Below are positions 48,601-57,000 of a stretch of DNA of 64,000 nt, one piece after another; the stretch's first letter is position 1; every line of letters starts with the position of its first letter. The stretch is from Flavobacterium johnsoniae UW101 (GTDB taxonomy: Bacteria; Bacteroidota; Bacteroidia; Flavobacteriales; Flavobacteriaceae): contig NC_009441.1 in assembly GCF_000016645.1 (NCBI RefSeq), positions 2,480,001 through 2,544,000 on the forward strand, in the 5' to 3' direction. The notes beneath the pieces are model-generated. The model worked only from the letters and a program-made list of their open reading frames with translations, was not told the origin of the DNA and searched no databases. Both the position numbers and the translations under genes were made by a program.

Positions 48601-48603
48601 TAG
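42625..48603 (+). CDS. NRPS: TubC-type dock-C-A-PCP-E-terminal C
   Basis: 1992 residues. N-terminal 60 residues form a TubC-type dock. The C domain has HHIISDEWS near 208, in which the usual Gly of HHxxxDG is Glu. A loop near 683, PCP GGDS near 1068, E with intact HHLVVDGVSW near 1248 and EGHGREE, then a diverged C-type domain (about 1540-1970) with HHSLLDQYS near 1697. The A pocket reads DAYIIGAVLK, which suggests a hydrophobic or aromatic residue but matches no code I know. No thioesterase or reductase domain follows, so the terminal C-type domain may release or cyclise the peptide; it could instead feed a C-less A domain on another protein. The dock should pair with the tail of the 30756-40943 protein even though the hydroxylase gene lies between. 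Ends ...SEINTF, with terminal Phe. Confidence 0.94.
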   Translation: MKNHINNLLNKLKEHHIYIKLNDEENIEVAADKGKIPAEMINEIKENKEEIILYLKSLKKESRTKIEKAQQSDNYAVSSAQRRLWIVCQNEEASISFNMPASKILEGVKNKLYLLKAIDSVIDRHEILRTVFNENENGELKQYILDRNTLNFKIDYKDFRNETNIQSAVADYIKEDSFKPFDLINGPLLRASLLQTAEEEYCFYYNMHHIISDEWSLGILEKEVLAYYESYLTETIVNLPELQIQYKDYSVWEDALLVSDEMKGHKEFWKENLSGDLAALNLPSNKKRPKFRTYNGCHFQTNIAPESIKNLKHIIQKEEGSVFMGLLSVLKILLYKYTNEKNIILGFPMAGREDYELENQIGFYIKTLVLKNHLSPEDSFVKFFKEVKKNTLAAFKHQDYPFDELVSDLNLNHDPGRTPVYDMSFTFHDSSSNNYAETQYNVIKTLGTGKCKHDIEFHFQEINDYVSFSMNFNTDIYEPEMIKRFMAHYSSILSQISNNPEIPVKDISFLSEDEKQQLLHEFNSYKADYSMHKTAVELFDRQVKNAPDNIAVTFTDKKLTYKELDTLSNSLAQTLQNKFNIKKNDFIGVHLTKSELSIVSILGILKAGGVYVPIDTELPSNRKLYIAQDADLKLLITETAFIFDLDFYQGDIFSIDVELDTNPEENIYQDVNLLPADLAYVIYTSGSTGNPKGVMIKHSGLINTAVSQIELFKPYNCSNWLQYSSHSFDASIYEIFISLLGGHSLFILNEETRKDVKLFESYVVENNIDISILPPAFFKMLDVQSLKGFKVLITGGESAVYDKVAEFVQHGNFFNAYGPTEVCVLGTISKIEKGSELLSKTVPIGKPIANTEVYILDEYLNLLPEGAIGEIYITGAGLARGYLNRPELTAEKFIPNPYKEGEIMYKTGDLGKWLADGNIEYTGRIDEQVKIRGYRIELEEIEKHLSLQDEVKHAVVVVKENQDDKYLVAYYVSDVELDKRKLQAALGKILPEYMIPGYFVQVESILMNTSGKVDRKALPDVVESDLIKEEYIAPRTSEEKLLAAAWSEVLKYEKIGVKDSFFNLGGDSIKSIMLISRLKQQGYVIKVEQILRQPVLEDLAKLVEINTIAVDQKEVAGEVELTPIQYYFFETETIPNKNHYNQSVLLKSKEELEPSVLERSIASLVKHHDALRMVYKQTNTRWEQSNEDALNAHYKISFYDLRDESDQLAALNKLGNELQASFDISSGVLVHVGHFRMSDGDRLALIIHHLVVDGVSWRILLEDLSSLYGSYQSDNEVKLPAKTDSFQRWASLQKDFAKSTEMQSERIYWEEMSEELIPLLPSDYEPSAKTLKIDKRNVFALDNAITEKLQTQVHDVYNTEINDILLTGLGLAVQEVFGISKSVVKMEGHGREEIIEGVDIGRTVGWFTSVYPFVLDVQDKTNQVTAVKESLRKIPNKGIGYGILHYLDKPFSNELIPSIQFNYLGDFGANAGKTDNKVMFEFSSEGIGSSIDIRNSESSILLDISGMMVAGGLSLSIGYSSERYSAQTIQKLSDSYQNKLENLIETLALKSAEKIHTVTDTEKKSGWFYGDLVELSPNQIRFYKSQYACVTIKETMPDFDRNSFEKNFREFLLGIPALSMKLEKIDNKVFQRYIHPDDVEMEILIQDVSFAEQEEILKIEDNFLGRPYDLENEALIRCLVLQQEAHTNDAGITLKIHHSLLDQYSVDKIYQELCSYFQGKGRLNNYNHPFDFIIKKREFLSSDEGVREREYWKETLQKAPLHFNDSKNKKESVNIIQEVTITSDRFDGIKKAAKQNNLPISAFFIGFYEMILNALNIENKGLYSFLVNGREQEIQGMDLNQILGVTDNALPISYHGDHQTMSLEFILETYIKYLQNRTYQRIPYETIRQDVMEISGYDIDQNVIGYLNLFVREGSLNSKREINENGKIYSEKFLDFYGVNLECEIFEDGIFLKLISAQNIYQEKQDVISLDNFLQDLYEGIEINQNSEINTF
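45971..47254 (+). repeat. E-domain repeat copy 2 (pairs with 36445-37725)
   Basis: Second copy of the near-identical epimerization-domain DNA described at 36445. The 46021-46157 part differs from copy 1 at one base by my reading. Neighbouring A and C domains of the two genes are far less alike, so the exchanged block seems limited to E and its borders. Confidence 0.85.
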
Positions 48604-48630
48604 TACCATAAATTTTTATTGTAAGGATTA

Positions 48631-48670
48631 CTATTCATGTTGTTTTCATCAAAAATAACAACATGAATAG
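48631..48670 (+). other. Perfect inverted repeat (14 bp stem, 12 nt loop)
   Basis: 48631-48644 is the exact reverse complement of 48657-48670. It lies 27 bp after the stop of the last block-2 NRPS and about 100 bp before the receptor gene. There is no T-tract after it, so it is not a standard terminator. It may act as an RNA-stabilising or attenuating hairpin at a unit boundary. Confidence 0.6.
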
Positions 48671-48771
48671 GATGCTTATGGAGTAATAATATTAATGTAA
48701 GAGCCAAAACAACAAAGCCAAAAGTTCTCTGTACAAGTAAATAGAGAGAAACTTAATTAAATAAAAAAGAA

Positions 48772-51156
48772 ATGAAAAACACAATATTAATATTACTGAT
48801 CATCATACCTTTTTTCTCTTTTTCCCAGGTAAAAATAAACGGAACTATAAAAGATGAAACAGGCTTGTTATCTAATGTAAATGTTATTTTGTCTGATGAT
48901 AAAGATGTTACTGTAAAAGAAATCGTAACAGGGCAGGACGGTTCTTTTGAATTTGATGTTTCAAAAGGAATTTATAAAATAACAATTAGTTATCTGGACT
49001 ATGAATCTTTTTTTCAGGAGATTTCTGCAGAAAATGATATACAGCTTGAACCAATTATCTTAAAAAGAAAAGAGAATATTTTAGAAGAAGTGGTAATTAA
49101 AAACTCGGGCAGTCTGATAAAAAGAAAGCTGGATAAAACTATTTTTTCTGTTCAGAACAGCCCAATAGCAAGTGTAGGAAACGGGTTTGATGCCTTGAAA
49201 AGAGCGCCGGGTTTAATTCTTAAAAATGATGAAATTGTTATGCTGGGAAAAAGCAGTGTTAGAATCATGATAGAAGGAAAAATGGTGCAGCTGACAGGAG
49301 AAGAATTAAAAAACTTTTTAAAAACTATTTCTGCAACAGATATTAAAGAAATTGAAGTAATCACTAATCCTTCTTCAAAATATGAAGTAGAAGGAAACAG
49401 CGGAATAGTGAATATCATTTTTAAAAGATCTAAAAAAGATTCTTGGAGTGATAATATCTCTGCAACACATATTCAGGCTAAATATGGTAAACAGTCGCTT
49501 AATAATAATTTCAGCTACAGAAAAGATAAAATCAACTTGTCTTTTATTACAGGATATGATTATGGAGATACTTTTATAGACCAGCGTATGGAGATTTATT
49601 TTAAAGATTCACCTCTTAAATTAAAAACCCATCAAAAGCAAAATGAAAACAGCTTTTCGACAAGACTTTTATTTGATTATAATATGAGCAGTTATGATAA
49701 AGTTGGAATTCAATATTCTGGAGCATTTATAAAATCGAACCTGAAAGACAACATTCATACAGACATTTACAACAGCTCTAATGAAATTGATTACTACTTA
49801 AAAGCAAACGGAAATTTAGACGGAAAAAAAGACAACCATTCAGTTAATTTATTTTATGAAAGAAAACTGGATACACTAGGTAAAAAAATCATTTTTAATG
49901 TCGATTACCTTAATTACAACCGCGATGTACATAGTAATTTATTGTCCAATAAATACAACACAGATAATGAATTCATGAATGTTGACTTTGCAAACAATTC
50001 AAATGTTAATCAAAACATAGACAATTACAATGCAAAAATAGATGTAGAACATCCTTCAGCATTTGCTAATTTTCAATACGGTGCCAAAATAAGTTTTATA
50101 AAAACAAACAACGATAATATTTACTACGATCTTATTTCAGGAAGCCCGGTTTTAGATCCTGAACTTTCAGATGAGTTTAATTATAAAGAAAATATTCAGG
50201 CGGCCTATTTTACCGGAACCAAAAAAATTAACCAAAAAATAGACCTTCAAATTGGGTTAAGAGGAGAATACACGCAAACAACAGGAGAATCTGAAAAATT
50301 AGATCAGATTAATAAAAACGATTATTTTAAGCTTTTCCCAACCGTATTCTTTTCATATCAAAAAAATGAAGACAATGTTTTTAGTTTTAATTACGGACGA
50401 AGAATCCAGAGACCTAGTTATTCTTTACTAAATCCGTTGCGTTATTTTGTAAACAGCAATGTTTCATCACAGGGAAATCCAAATTTACAGCCAGCTTTTA
50501 TAGATAGTTTTGAATTTTCGCATACATACAAAGAAAACCTAAACACGAAGATTTCTTTTATGTCAAAAACAAATGCTTTTGGAGTTGTGTTTAAATTAGA
50601 TGAGAGTACTCAGGAACAAATAGTTACTCAGGAAAATTTTTATACAAATTATGGCTTTGCATTGACCGAAAATTATCAGCTGCCAATTTTTTCCTGGTGG
50701 AAAACAGATAACACTTTGTTCTTAAATTATTCTGTTTCTAATAAAACAAATAATGATGTAAATGCATCTTTAAAAAATGGTCTTGAATTTTATGGTTCAA
50801 TTAATAACATTTTTACGTTTGATAAAGATGGAAAAATCATAGGAGAACTTAATTTTTGGTACAATTCGCCTTATAAAGATAATTTATTCGAGTATTCACA
50901 GGCATCATCTCTGGATCTTGCATTTACTTATAAATCTATAATAAAAAACCTGAATCTTTCTATGGGATTGTTTGACATTTTTAACTCCAGTGTTAGAAAA
51001 ATGTCTTCAGAGATTAACGGTATAAATCAAAATTACATTTCCTATCCAAGCAATAGATATTTTAGAATTTCTTTAAACTATATGTTTGGAAATGATAAGA
51101 TTAAATCTCAAAAAAGAAATTTTGGAAATGAAGAAGAAAGAAAAAGAAGTAATTAA
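48772..51156 (+). CDS. Outer-membrane beta-barrel (TonB-dependent receptor-like) protein
   Basis: 794 residues. Residues 1-19 form a signal peptide (hydrophobic core ending FFSFSQ). Residues 20-95 look like a CarboxypepD_reg-like beta sandwich (INGTIKDETG, SYLDYESF), 100-215 like a receptor plug (LIKRKLDKTIF, DALKRAPG, IKEIEVITNPSSKYEVEGNSGIVNI), and the rest alternates in the way of an outer-membrane barrel of the OMP_b-brl family, ending in strands such as RYFRISLNYMF. A charged tail of about 20 residues follows the last strand, which is unusual because barrels mostly end on an aromatic residue. No clear TonB box is visible. Set between NRPS genes and the thioesterase (12 bp downstream), it may import or export the peptide, or bind it for self-protection. 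Confidence 0.9.
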   Translation: MKNTILILLIIIPFFSFSQVKINGTIKDETGLLSNVNVILSDDKDVTVKEIVTGQDGSFEFDVSKGIYKITISYLDYESFFQEISAENDIQLEPIILKRKENILEEVVIKNSGSLIKRKLDKTIFSVQNSPIASVGNGFDALKRAPGLILKNDEIVMLGKSSVRIMIEGKMVQLTGEELKNFLKTISATDIKEIEVITNPSSKYEVEGNSGIVNIIFKRSKKDSWSDNISATHIQAKYGKQSLNNNFSYRKDKINLSFITGYDYGDTFIDQRMEIYFKDSPLKLKTHQKQNENSFSTRLLFDYNMSSYDKVGIQYSGAFIKSNLKDNIHTDIYNSSNEIDYYLKANGNLDGKKDNHSVNLFYERKLDTLGKKIIFNVDYLNYNRDVHSNLLSNKYNTDNEFMNVDFANNSNVNQNIDNYNAKIDVEHPSAFANFQYGAKISFIKTNNDNIYYDLISGSPVLDPELSDEFNYKENIQAAYFTGTKKINQKIDLQIGLRGEYTQTTGESEKLDQINKNDYFKLFPTVFFSYQKNEDNVFSFNYGRRIQRPSYSLLNPLRYFVNSNVSSQGNPNLQPAFIDSFEFSHTYKENLNTKISFMSKTNAFGVVFKLDESTQEQIVTQENFYTNYGFALTENYQLPIFSWWKTDNTLFLNYSVSNKTNNDVNASLKNGLEFYGSINNIFTFDKDGKIIGELNFWYNSPYKDNLFEYSQASSLDLAFTYKSIIKNLNLSMGLFDIFNSSVRKMSSEINGINQNYISYPSNRYFRISLNYMFGNDKIKSQKRNFGNEEERKRSN

Positions 51157-51168
51157 TCAGTATGTATC

Positions 51169-51888
51169 ATGAAAAACCAGTTATTTTTTTTGCATTTCGC
51201 AGGAGGCAGTTCATTTTCGTTTGATTTTCTTAAAAACAAACTTAATAATAGTATTATGTCTATTGCTCTCGAATTACCGGGAAGAGGTAAAAGAATGGAT
51301 GAAAAACTTATCAAACTAAAAGAAGAAGCAATAGATGATTACTGTCGTCAGATTATCAAATTACGAAACGGAAATCCTTTTGTAATATACGGACATAGTA
51401 TGGGCGCCACATTAGGACTAAGCGTAGTGGCAAGGTTAGAAAAAATGGGACATTTTCCTGAACAATTAGTTGTTTCAGGAAATGCAGGCCCGGGAGTACG
51501 AAAGAAAAAAAACTTTATGACGTATTTATTAGGCGATTCTGAATTTAAAGAAGAATTAAGAGAACTTGGAGGCGTTCCGGAAGAAGTCCTGAAAAATAAC
51601 GAATTATACGATTTTTTTGCCCCTATAATCCGGGCTGATTTTGAATGTCTGGAAAAAGATCCCTTTTTAGAAAAAGGCATAGTAATTAATACTCCAATTT
51701 ATGCCCTGATGGGAACCGAAGAAGAAACATGCAGTGAAATCGAGAATTGGAAAATATTTACAGATTCGGATTTTAGATACAATGTTTTAAAAGGAAACCA
51801 CTTTTTTATATATCCCCATTCAGATCAAATAGCAATGATATTAAACAAGTCTTTTTCGGCTAAAAAAAGGGATTTATTGACAATTTAA
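51169..51888 (+). CDS. Type II thioesterase (NRPS editing)
   Basis: 239 residues, usual size for stand-alone type II thioesterases of NRPS clusters (GrsT/SrfAD family, alpha/beta hydrolase fold). Visible: LHFAGGSSFSF near the start, LPGRGKR near 37, nucleophile Ser77 in GHSMG, LMGTEEE near 180 and catalytic His211 in KGNHFF. Such enzymes clear wrongly loaded or stalled acyl groups from carrier domains in the cytosol. With no thioesterase domain inside any NRPS of this window, it is the only visible thioesterase for both assembly lines. Start ATG follows 12 bp after the receptor stop. Confidence 0.93.
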   Translation: MKNQLFFLHFAGGSSFSFDFLKNKLNNSIMSIALELPGRGKRMDEKLIKLKEEAIDDYCRQIIKLRNGNPFVIYGHSMGATLGLSVVARLEKMGHFPEQLVVSGNAGPGVRKKKNFMTYLLGDSEFKEELRELGGVPEEVLKNNELYDFFAPIIRADFECLEKDPFLEKGIVINTPIYALMGTEEETCSEIENWKIFTDSDFRYNVLKGNHFFIYPHSDQIAMILNKSFSAKKRDLLTI

Positions 51889-51929
51889 AAATTTTAGAAT
51901 ATAAGGTTTAACAATTAAATTTTAAAAGG

Positions 51930-52289
51930 ATGAATAATATAGCAAAAGAAGTTTATTGTATATCAGATGGATATGTGTATATATTGGGAATAAAAACTAA
52001 AATTCAGAACAAAAATGATCTGGAACCTATTATGATTGATGATGTTTTAATTTCAGAAAACCTTTCAATGAAATTTAGATACATATTAGGAAGCTTAAAT
52101 TTTATGTTTAATGAAACATTATCGGCCAATCATAATATTGAGAAAAAACAATACATAGCAGTCAAAATTGTAAGATTACTGCTAAGGATAATCGAAATTT
52201 TTGGAAGCAGCATTGAATCTTCAGAAATCGAAAAAATAATCTACCAGCTCGACGCAGAAAGGGTAGAATTAAAAATGAAATTAACGTAA
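51930..52289 (+). CDS. Small protein of unknown function
   Basis: 119 residues that I do not recognise. The first half looks like short beta strands (EVYCISDGYVYILGIKTKI), the second like helices (IVRLLLRIIEIFGSS, then an acidic/basic helix near the end). There is no signal peptide and no cysteine cluster. It sits between the type II thioesterase and the ABC exporter, 12 bp before the latter, on the same strand, so it is very likely translated and part of the operon. Possibilities include an exporter accessory or a regulatory protein; nothing in the sequence decides this. Confidence 0.7.
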   Translation: MNNIAKEVYCISDGYVYILGIKTKIQNKNDLEPIMIDDVLISENLSMKFRYILGSLNFMFNETLSANHNIEKKQYIAVKIVRLLLRIIEIFGSSIESSEIEKIIYQLDAERVELKMKLT

Positions 52290-52300
52290 CCTTACTTATC

Positions 52301-53926
52301 ATGTTAAAAATAAAAAAACGAGAAATTTTTTATCTCCTTTTATACGCTGTGCCAAACACCTTATTAACATTCTCGATTGTATATATAATCAATAATGTAA
52401 TGGCAGGAAACAAAGCTTTCCTTACTGACTATATGGGAATTGTGTTTGTGTCTATTCTTGTATATACGTATTTATTAAATGTTATTTTTCAAAAAAAGCT
52501 CAATAAGTTTTCATTTAATATGCTTTATGAAAATGAAAAGAAAATTTTCAAACAAATATTAAGCGTTCCATTGCTAAAACTGGAACAATACGGATCGCAG
52601 AGATTTTATACGGTTGTCGAAGATTTAAGAACCTTTTCTTTACTGCCTTATACTGTTACACATACAATTAATTCGCTATTAATGCTTATCCTTTGTTTAA
52701 TCTATATGTTTACACTTTCGCTGGTATCTGCCTTAATAGTAGTAAGCTTGATTGTAATGGTAGGAGCCTGCTATTTTATTGTAATGAATGCAATGTCTAA
52801 AAGAGTAAATCAATTAAGAGAATACAATGATGGATATTACAAATCAGTAGATGATGTTATACGAGGTTTTAAGGAGTTAAAAGTTAGTTTTTTAAGAAGA
52901 GATAACTTACTGAACAAATTTATTATTCCAAACAGAGATGAAGCAATGAATCTTGATTTTAGTATAAATTATGTTTTTCTTTCTATTAACCTAATAAGCC
53001 AATACGGATTGTATTTTGTTGTATCTGTAATTTTATTTGTACTGCCGGCACTTGATCTCCTTTCAAGAGAAGATGTTATTTCGTATGTCGTAATTATTTT
53101 ATTTATCTCTGGGCCTATAAACAATATCATCAACTTACAGCAGCTTTATACTCGATTTTTTGTTGCCAATACAAGAATCTCGAATTTTATAAAAGATTTT
53201 GAAGTTATTGAAGAAACGGCACCTAAAAATGAAACCCTGAATGATTTTCAATCCCTGAATTTTAGCGATGTTGAATTTACTTATCCAAGCAAAGATGAAG
53301 ATTCATCTTTTCAGTTAGGACCAATAAGCTTAAACATTCAAAAAGGCGAAACCATCTTTATAGTGGGTGGAAATGGGTCTGGAAAAAGCACCTTTATAAA
53401 CCTGCTTACTGGACTTTACAAACCTACAGAAGGAAAAATTATAATAGATGACAAAAGCGACAGGGGAGAAAATATACAAGACCTTATTGCAGCCGTATTT
53501 ACAGATAATCATTTGTTTTCTAAAAATTACGACGATTATACCTTAGAGAATAATAAAGATTATGTCGAATTATTAAAAACAATGGAGATGGATAGAATCA
53601 TTACAGATGATAAAGATTCGTCTATAAGAAGAAAATTCTCTAAAGGTCAAAGTAAACGAATGTCGTTGATTTTTAATTTGTTAGAGAAAAAACCCGTAAT
53701 GGTTTTAGACGAATGGGCCGCAGATCAGGATCCGCATTTTAGAAAATATTTCTATGAATTTCTTTTGCCAAAATTTAAAGAAGAAGGCAAAACGATTATT
53801 GCAGTTACACATGATGATGCCTATTTTCATTTGGCAGACAGAATCATAAAATTTGATTATGGCAATATTGTCAAAGAAATTAAAACTACCAGCAAAGAAG
53901 AATTGGCCGAGAATATCTGGGCCTGA
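52301..53926 (+). CDS. Cyclic-peptide-type ABC exporter (SyrD/PvdE/YojI family)
   Basis: 541 residues; a half-transporter with about six membrane spans in the first 290 residues and an ATPase domain after that. Walker A GGNGSGKST at 356-364, signature FSKGQ at 446-450, Walker B with DEWAADQDP at 470-478, and a THDD switch near 502. The DEWAADQDP block is a hallmark of the exporter group that carries peptide natural products and siderophore precursors across the inner membrane (SyrD, PvdE, YojI). It should work as a homodimer and move the NRPS product, or an acylated precursor, into the periplasm, where the 58497 hydrolase could act. It lies 11 bp after the small unknown gene. Confidence 0.95.
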   Translation: MLKIKKREIFYLLLYAVPNTLLTFSIVYIINNVMAGNKAFLTDYMGIVFVSILVYTYLLNVIFQKKLNKFSFNMLYENEKKIFKQILSVPLLKLEQYGSQRFYTVVEDLRTFSLLPYTVTHTINSLLMLILCLIYMFTLSLVSALIVVSLIVMVGACYFIVMNAMSKRVNQLREYNDGYYKSVDDVIRGFKELKVSFLRRDNLLNKFIIPNRDEAMNLDFSINYVFLSINLISQYGLYFVVSVILFVLPALDLLSREDVISYVVIILFISGPINNIINLQQLYTRFFVANTRISNFIKDFEVIEETAPKNETLNDFQSLNFSDVEFTYPSKDEDSSFQLGPISLNIQKGETIFIVGGNGSGKSTFINLLTGLYKPTEGKIIIDDKSDRGENIQDLIAAVFTDNHLFSKNYDDYTLENNKDYVELLKTMEMDRIITDDKDSSIRRKFSKGQSKRMSLIFNLLEKKPVMVLDEWAADQDPHFRKYFYEFLLPKFKEEGKTIIAVTHDDAYFHLADRIIKFDYGNIVKEIKTTSKEELAENIWA

Positions 53927-53959
53927 TAAAAACTAAAGTTTAACCGGTAATTATTCTTA

Positions 53960-53983
53960 CAATCTTTATTCCTATAAAGATTG
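53960..53983 (+). other. Perfect hairpin (10 bp stem, 4 nt loop) before an NRPS gene
   Basis: 53960-53969 and 53974-53983 are exact reverse complements around a TCCT loop. The hairpin lies 31 bp before the ATG at 54015 and has no T-tract, so it may shape the leader of the NRPS gene or be a weak terminator of the exporter gene. Confidence 0.55.
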
Positions 53984-54014
53984 CAGGGAATTCTCAGCCT
54001 AATTTTTTATAAAA

Positions 54015-57000
54015 ATGAAACTTACACTTCCTCAACAAGATGTTTATTTTGAGCAGCTTATGTATCCTGATGATCCTATTTATAACATAGGGGCAAAGAT
54101 TTCCATTGATGGAGATGTTTCCTATGAAATATTAAATCAGGCATACATCGAACTAATTAACCAGCATGATTCTTACAGAAGCATTATACAAAAATCTGGA
54201 GACCAGGTAACAATTCAAACTGTTGAAAATCATGATTCGGTTTTAGAATATCTGGATTTTTCCTGTGATGAAAATCCAGATTTAGAAGCAAACCAATTTA
54301 TGCAGGAAAAATTTCAGGTATCTGTTAAATTAGATACCAAAGAATTATTGCACAAATTTATTTTGATAAAAGTAAACGAAAAGCAGCACTATTTATTTTC
54401 TGTATATCATCATATTATTACAGATGGATGGGGAACATCTCTAATGTTTCAAAGATTAGTGAAAAATTACAATGAAATTTCACTTTCAGGAAATGTAACC
54501 TCTGTTTATCCTTACTCTTATCAAGATTTTATTTTAGATGATGAAGCCTATTTGTTATCTGAAGATTATGAAAATGACAAAAACTATTGGAAAAACAGAT
54601 TTAAGCAGCTTCCGGAACAATTACTCGAAGTAAAAGAAAATACTGGTAAACCTAATCAAAGCAAAAGAAAAGAAATTATTATAAAACGTAACGTTTATAA
54701 TCAATTAGAGCAGAGAAGTAAAGACTTAGGAGCGACAACTTTTCATGTTATTCTTGGTGTTTTATACCTCTATTTTGGAAAAAAACATCAAAATACAGAT
54801 TTTACAATTGGGCTTCCAGTCCTGAACAGAGGAAAATCGATATTCAAAAAAACCGTTGGATTATTTATGGGAGTGTCCCCGTTAAGAGTTCAATTTGGGT
54901 TGGAAGATAATTTTGAAGAACTTATTAAAAATATCAAACAACAGCTTCGTCAGGATTATCGTCATCAAAGATTTCCTTTAGGAAGATTAGTAAAAGAGCT
55001 GGGTTTATTTCAGGAAAATGAAAGGCTTTTTAACATTACATTGTCTTATGAAAAACAAAATTATGCAGATCACTTTGTTAATACCATTACAAAGGTAATC
55101 CCGCTTTCTCATCATTCTGAGCGAGTAGCTCTGGCAATCTATATTCGCGAGTTTGATGCATTAGAAGATGTAAAGATAGATTTTGATTACAATGTCAATT
55201 ATTTTAGTCAGGAAGATATTTCCCGAGTTGGATCTCATTTTGAAACATTACTTTCTGAAATAATAAAAAGTACAGAAAAACCGCTTTCAGAATATGAATA
55301 TATTACGGCAATTGAGAAAAAACAATTACTGGAAGAATTCAATGCAACAGAATTTAATTGTGATTCAGAAACAACATTGCTGGATTCTTTTAAAAAGCAG
55401 GCAGCAAAAACTCCAAATAAAATTGCATTAACAGATCAGGAAAAAACATTTACATACCAGGAGCTGGATTTGTTTTCGGATAGGGTTGCATTCTTTTTGC
55501 AAAAAAAGATTAAAAAAGATGAGCCGGTACCTGTTGCAGTTCTTATGAATCGTTCTGCAGATCTCGTGGCGACTTTACTAGGTGTTTTGAAATCAGGGAA
55601 TGCTTATATTCCTTTAGATCCTTCATTTCCAAAAGATCGTTTAGAATATATTATTGATCACAGCGGTGTAGAACAGGTAATTTCTACAGAAATTTTAAAT
55701 CAAAGTATAGGTTTAAACAGGCAGATTATAGACATTGAATTATTGCCAGATGAGGTTTTAGATCAAAAACAAAATGCATTAAAAACTGTGCCTTCTGCAA
55801 ATACGGCGTATATTATATACACTTCAGGATCAACAGGAAATCCTAAAGGAGTTGCAATTGGTCACAAAGCCCTGCTTAATTTTTTAATCAGCATACAGCA
55901 GCAGCCAAAAATTGAAGAACAAGATTATTTGTTTTCAGTAACAACACAGTCTTTTGATATTTCGATTCTTGAATTTTTTGCTCCATTAATCAGCGGTGCT
56001 GCGCTTTATATTGCAAGTGAAGAACTTTTAGATGATCCTTTTGCAGTTATAACAGCTTTAGAAGACTTAAAACCAACAATAATTCAGGCAACACCTAGTT
56101 TCTTTCAAATGTTATATAATGCCGGATGGAAAGGAAATAAATCGCTGAAAATTTTATGCGGAGGAGATTTGCTAAGCGAAACATTGTCTGAAAAATTAAG
56201 ACAGACCAACGGAGCATTATGGAATATGTACGGACCTACAGAAACAACAATTTGGTCAAGCTGTAAAAATATTATGCAGGCCAATGAAGCTTCAAATATT
56301 GGTAAACCTATCAATAATACCCAGCTATATATTCTTGATTCATACATGAAGCTGCTTCCTATCGGATCTGCCGGAGCTATTTATATTGGCGGAGATGGTC
56401 TGGCACAGGGATACTTTAAAAATGAAGAATTGACAAATGAAAAATTCGTTCAAAGTCCGTTTGACCAAAATCAAAAAATATACAATACAGGGGATCTGGG
56501 ACGATGGAACGAAAATGGAGAAATAGAATTCATGGGGCGCAATGATAATCAGGTAAAAATAAGAGGTTATCGAATTGAACTTGGTGAAATTGAAGCCAGA
56601 TTAAATCAGATAAAAAATGTAAAAGCATCTGTTGTTGTTGCCCAAAAATCCAAAGAACAGGAATCTTTACTTATTGCTTATCTAATTTTTGAAAATGAAG
56701 AATTTAACCCTTCGTTTATTGTCAATATTTTAAGAGAAGAATTACCGGAATACATGATTCCGCATGCCATAATGCAGGTAGATGAATTTCCGCTGACTCC
56801 AAATAAAAAAATAGACAGAAAAGAGCTTTCATTGCGCAAAATAACAATTGCCAAATCTGAAGTTTCAAACGAAATGCCTGTAACAGCAATTGAGAAAAGC
56901 CTTTACAAATTCTATACAGAAGTATTAGAAATAAAAGCAGAAATTAGTATTACAGATAATTTCTTTGCACTGGGAGGACATTCCTTAAATGCAGTAAAAC

